From: Bubalus kerabau
Taxonomy: Eukaryota > Chordata > Mammalia > Artiodactyla > Bovidae
Reading direction: 5' to 3'
Assembly: GCF_029407905.1 (NCBI RefSeq)
Contig: NC_073642.1
Span: forward strand, 6,324,001-6,388,000
Length of the DNA stretch: 64,000 nt
Position numbers and translations under genes: made by a program. Below the pieces are notes generated by a model that did no database searches, had not been told where the DNA came from, and saw nothing but the letters and a program-made list of their open reading frames with translations. Positions 61,084 to 64,000 of the stretch are shown piece after piece (position 1 is the first letter of the stretch; every line of letters begins with the position of its first letter).

Positions 61084-64000
61084 CTGCAAGCATAAGATGA
61101 CATGTTTTTAAGACACGGTTTTCCGTTTGACCCTCAGATTGGTAAAGACAGTGCAGGGAGAGAGAGCAGGGTCCTGGAGTGCTGCCCTCAGGACCTCCCA
61201 GCCACGCGAGTCTCGGAAAGCAAGACAGCAAGTTCAAGAGAAGACCTGTCCCAGGCTGTCAAGGACTGCTTTTCTTTCAGAACACCTCAACCTGGGGGAT
61301 CGGCCAGAGCATGGCCACGTGTCCCCTGAAGGACGGCACGCGGCTGGTCTGGCGCCTCTCTGGGAGAGAATAAACGCGCTCTAGCACAGCCTCCTGTCGT
61401 CCTTCGGGAGCGCCGTTGGCCACGCGAGTCCGCACGCTCCAGGAAGCTCGCCGAAGGTGTGCCGGCTTCAGGTTGGCTGGGAAGGGGGCTAGGTCCCCTA
61501 ACAAAGGAGAAGGGGCCCCGGGTTCTCTCTTCTCGGCCTCTAGGACCAGCATAGCTGTGGAAAGCATGCCGGACCCCAAAGAGTCGACAAGCAGCACAGA
61601 GGTGCGACTCCGCACTCCTCGCCAGTCCTGCGCTGCGCAGCCAGGCGGATGCGGGCTGGGAAGCGAGCAGGCTCGCCCTGGGTGGTGAGGGGTGACTGCT
61701 CCCCAGGCGAGCATGCAGCCACTCAATGGTACGGATTCTTTTCTGTTTCCAACCAGGCTCACGAGAACCCCAGTGTCCCTCAGACAAGCGGCCCCAGGTG
61801 AGTCCAGGGCTGCAGCCGCCCATCGTCATCCGTGGCTGCAGGAAGCAGCCACCCTGACACAGAGCCCAGGGCAGGATTCTGGTCGCAGAGTCGCTGGGGC
61901 GAGATGGCGGTTTACAGAGGAAGAGAGGCCCCTCCGTGCGCAGGCGCAGACGCCTCGTCTCCAACGGATGGCTGTCTCCAACGGACGGCTCTACTCCTGC
62001 TTCAAGGTGCAGACACCAAGGCTAACGGAGCTCAGGACTCATTTGTGTTATCAAGAGGGCAGGGGCATGGCTGGCACTGAATCTGGGCCTTCTGACTTCC
62101 GTCAGGTCAGTGATGCTCTTTAGGCCGCTGCCTTGGATTTTTGCACCAGGGCATGTAGGATGGCTAGGTGAAAGGCTGGGGCCACTTTATCTTTGCTTCA
62201 GGAATGAACCAAGCATTCTCTAAACAGGAGGCAACCTTTTCTTAGCTGAGCAGCTGTGGCAAGTCCCTGAATGTCATCCTGCCTCAGTTCCCTCATCTGT
62301 AAAACAGCACTAATAATGGTATCTACCTTACAGGAGTACTGTGTGGGTTAGAGGAGTCCCATTCATAAAGCACTAACAGCAGTGTCTGCCCATGGTACCA
62401 GTCACATCCACTGTTCAAATGATGGTAATAAGAGCTGTGACGATTGTCATCATTTTCTCTTTTGGGACCAGACAGGTGGTCAGCAGTCCTCATCTGGGGA
62501 CAGTGAGGAGACAGGAGTGTGTATTGCTAGAGATGACAGGGCTGCTCTGGGTCTGGGGTGTGTCTCAGGCCTTGTGGAAGCTGCTCAGGGACCCAGTCAG
62601 GGCAATGTGACAGCCAGTACACTGTACCTTTGGCTCCTATTGATTTACATTCCAAGTTGGAACTTTTCTTTTCCCAGGGGGAACTCAACAATTGTAAATA
62701 ATGCCAAAATTCTCTAGGGCCCAGCTGCTCCACACAGCATCTGGTCGTGTATCAGCAGAACCTGGAGCTTGTTCTTGGCGTTTTTCAGGGATGGGAAAAA
62801 AGGCAAGGGCTGGGCAGAGCTTTGTGGGGACATGCGGGGCCACTGCCCAGCTCCAGTCCTGGCTCACCCTCCGGCTGGGTAAACTAGGACAGATGGACCT
62901 AACCTCTCTGGGCCACAGCATTCTTATCTTTTAAACAGGATGATAAATACTACAGATCAAGTGCCTGCAACAAGCCTGGGACAGAGTGAGCATTCAACAA
63001 CCATTGACTATTTTTATTATTAATTTAGTCACGTTTGCTTACTCTCGTGATAACAGGAATTTGCCAGGTTGGTGTTATGGAATCTTTCAAAGCAAAACTG
63101 GGTCATGATAGCTTTAGAAAGGAAACTCTTAAAAAAAAAATCAAAAACAATTTTCAGGTGATTATGCAGACATGAAGCAGAGAGATGAAGAGTTAGCTAC
63201 TCGCTGGGACTTTTAAACAATTATTGTGGCTGGATCATGAGAGAACCACAGCTGCTTTTAAGTTTCTTTTTAACATTTTAGGATAAAAATATACCTTTTG
63301 AGAAATCAACACATGGTAACCCTTAAATACTAAAGAATGAAGGGAAAGTGCGGTAGGGACGTGACCACGATGCCCTAGTGCTGAGGCTGAAACGAAGGGC
63401 TCAGAAGTGGGGCTTTGATTGAGACGAGAGCAAACAGCGACAGCTCCTCTTTGGAGGCTCCCAAGATGAGCATCCGAACACCAGAGCCTGGGTCCAGGTA
63501 CCGCGGTGAGGGAGAAAGCGCCAGGCTCACTGGATCTGCCCACGGTCTCCAAACACTGAACACGAAGTATTCAGGCCCAGCTCCATCAGAGCCACCAAGC
63601 TGGCAAGGGAACATGATGGAAGAGGTATTTTGTGCAGGAGAAGGCAGGAAAACCCTCTCAAGGGTGTGCTTTCTCTTGATGCGGTCTGGGTTCTAAAAAC
63701 TGTATTTGCCGGTCACTCGCTTGTCCCTTCCACGGTGTGGTGAAGAGCTGGACCTTGCTTCTCGTGGGCAGTGAGTCTTGATGGCAGAGGCACCCTGCTC
63801 CACGTGCACTCACAGCAGCCTTCCAGGACAGCCAAGAGGGCTGAAGGTGAAGGGGGGGGCCTTGCAGCCACCACGCCCCAAGATGATACTGACGCTTAAG
63901 GACAGGGAGGGGAGGGTACCGGGCACATCCTCTCCCGCCTGCTCTGAGTCCTCACGGACATTGCAGACAGATGAGCTCATGCTGGGGGAAAACAGAAATG
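61084..64000 (-). other. ALDH1A3: ALDH1A3 intron 3 (5' part cut by window edge)
   Basis: No exon 3 sequence was found on the minus strand, so the intron exceeds 2.9 kb. MIR remnants lie at about 62240-62400 (CTCATCTGTAAAACAGCAC) and 62850-63030 (GCCTGGGACAGAGTGAGCA), both antisense. 61.1-62.1 kb is GC-rich with chance frames. Confidence 0.7.

Noticed and set aside
61084..64000. ALDH1A3 exon 3
   Set aside because: I searched the minus strand for sequence coding the SPWRRLDALSRGRLL region and found none, so exon 3 must lie beyond the right edge.

Overview
This is a stretch of ruminant (bovid-type) nuclear genome. The diagnosis comes from the repeats: BovB (RTE-type) LINEs with readable reverse-transcriptase fragments, about fifteen Bov-tA type tRNA-derived SINEs, ruminant L1 copies, CHR-type SINEs, and older mammal-wide MIR, L2, MER5A, MER20 and MLT1 elements. 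There are no bacterial-style genes. Nearly all long open frames are LINE fragments, GC-rich accidents or tandem-repeat accidents.

Two protein-coding genes are present, both on the minus strand and in tandem. ALDH1A3 (retinaldehyde dehydrogenase 3) occupies about 30.5-61.1 kb and continues past the right edge. Ten coding exons, numbered 4-13 by comparison with the 13-exon family layout, are resolved to the base with GT-AG borders. They encode residues 116-512 without frameshift, with every catalytic residue in place. Exons 1-3 and the promoter are outside the window. The second gene is LRRK1. Its first coding exon (protein start, 33 codons plus one base) lies at 21879-21978. A CpG island at about 26.3-27.2 kb holds a strong splice donor and is taken as its promoter and non-coding exon 1. 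The rest of LRRK1 lies beyond the left edge. The order ALDH1A3 then LRRK1, same strand, a few kb apart, matches human 15q26.3.

Layout. 1-11 kb (LRRK1 intron): a four-level nest of retrotransposons, an antisense L1 split by an antisense BovB, which is split by SINEs, one of which is split by a 3.8-kb sense L1. 11-17 kb: mostly unique sequence, a MIR, an LTR-like segment and a SINE. 17.85-19.06 kb: a large 13-bp minisatellite, followed at 19.6-19.9 kb by a G-rich ~22-bp minisatellite. 20-26 kb: fossil repeats and LRRK1 coding exon 1. 26.3-28.2 kb: CpG island and a second GC-rich segment. 28.4-30.5 kb: SINEs, an L1/BovB composite and the ALDH1A3 3' flank. 30.5-64 kb: ALDH1A3. Its introns 9 (10.5 kb) and 12 (6.8 kb) absorb most insertions: three long BovB copies, two of them head to tail, and a solo LTR with a clean 6-bp target duplication that carries a BovB-derived segment.

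I found no sign of an undescribed multi-gene system. The less ordinary items are the two minisatellites, the BovB piece inside the LTR, the retrotransposon nest and a GC-rich palindrome upstream of the LRRK1 island. Repeat family names are from memory of consensus sequences, not from a search.
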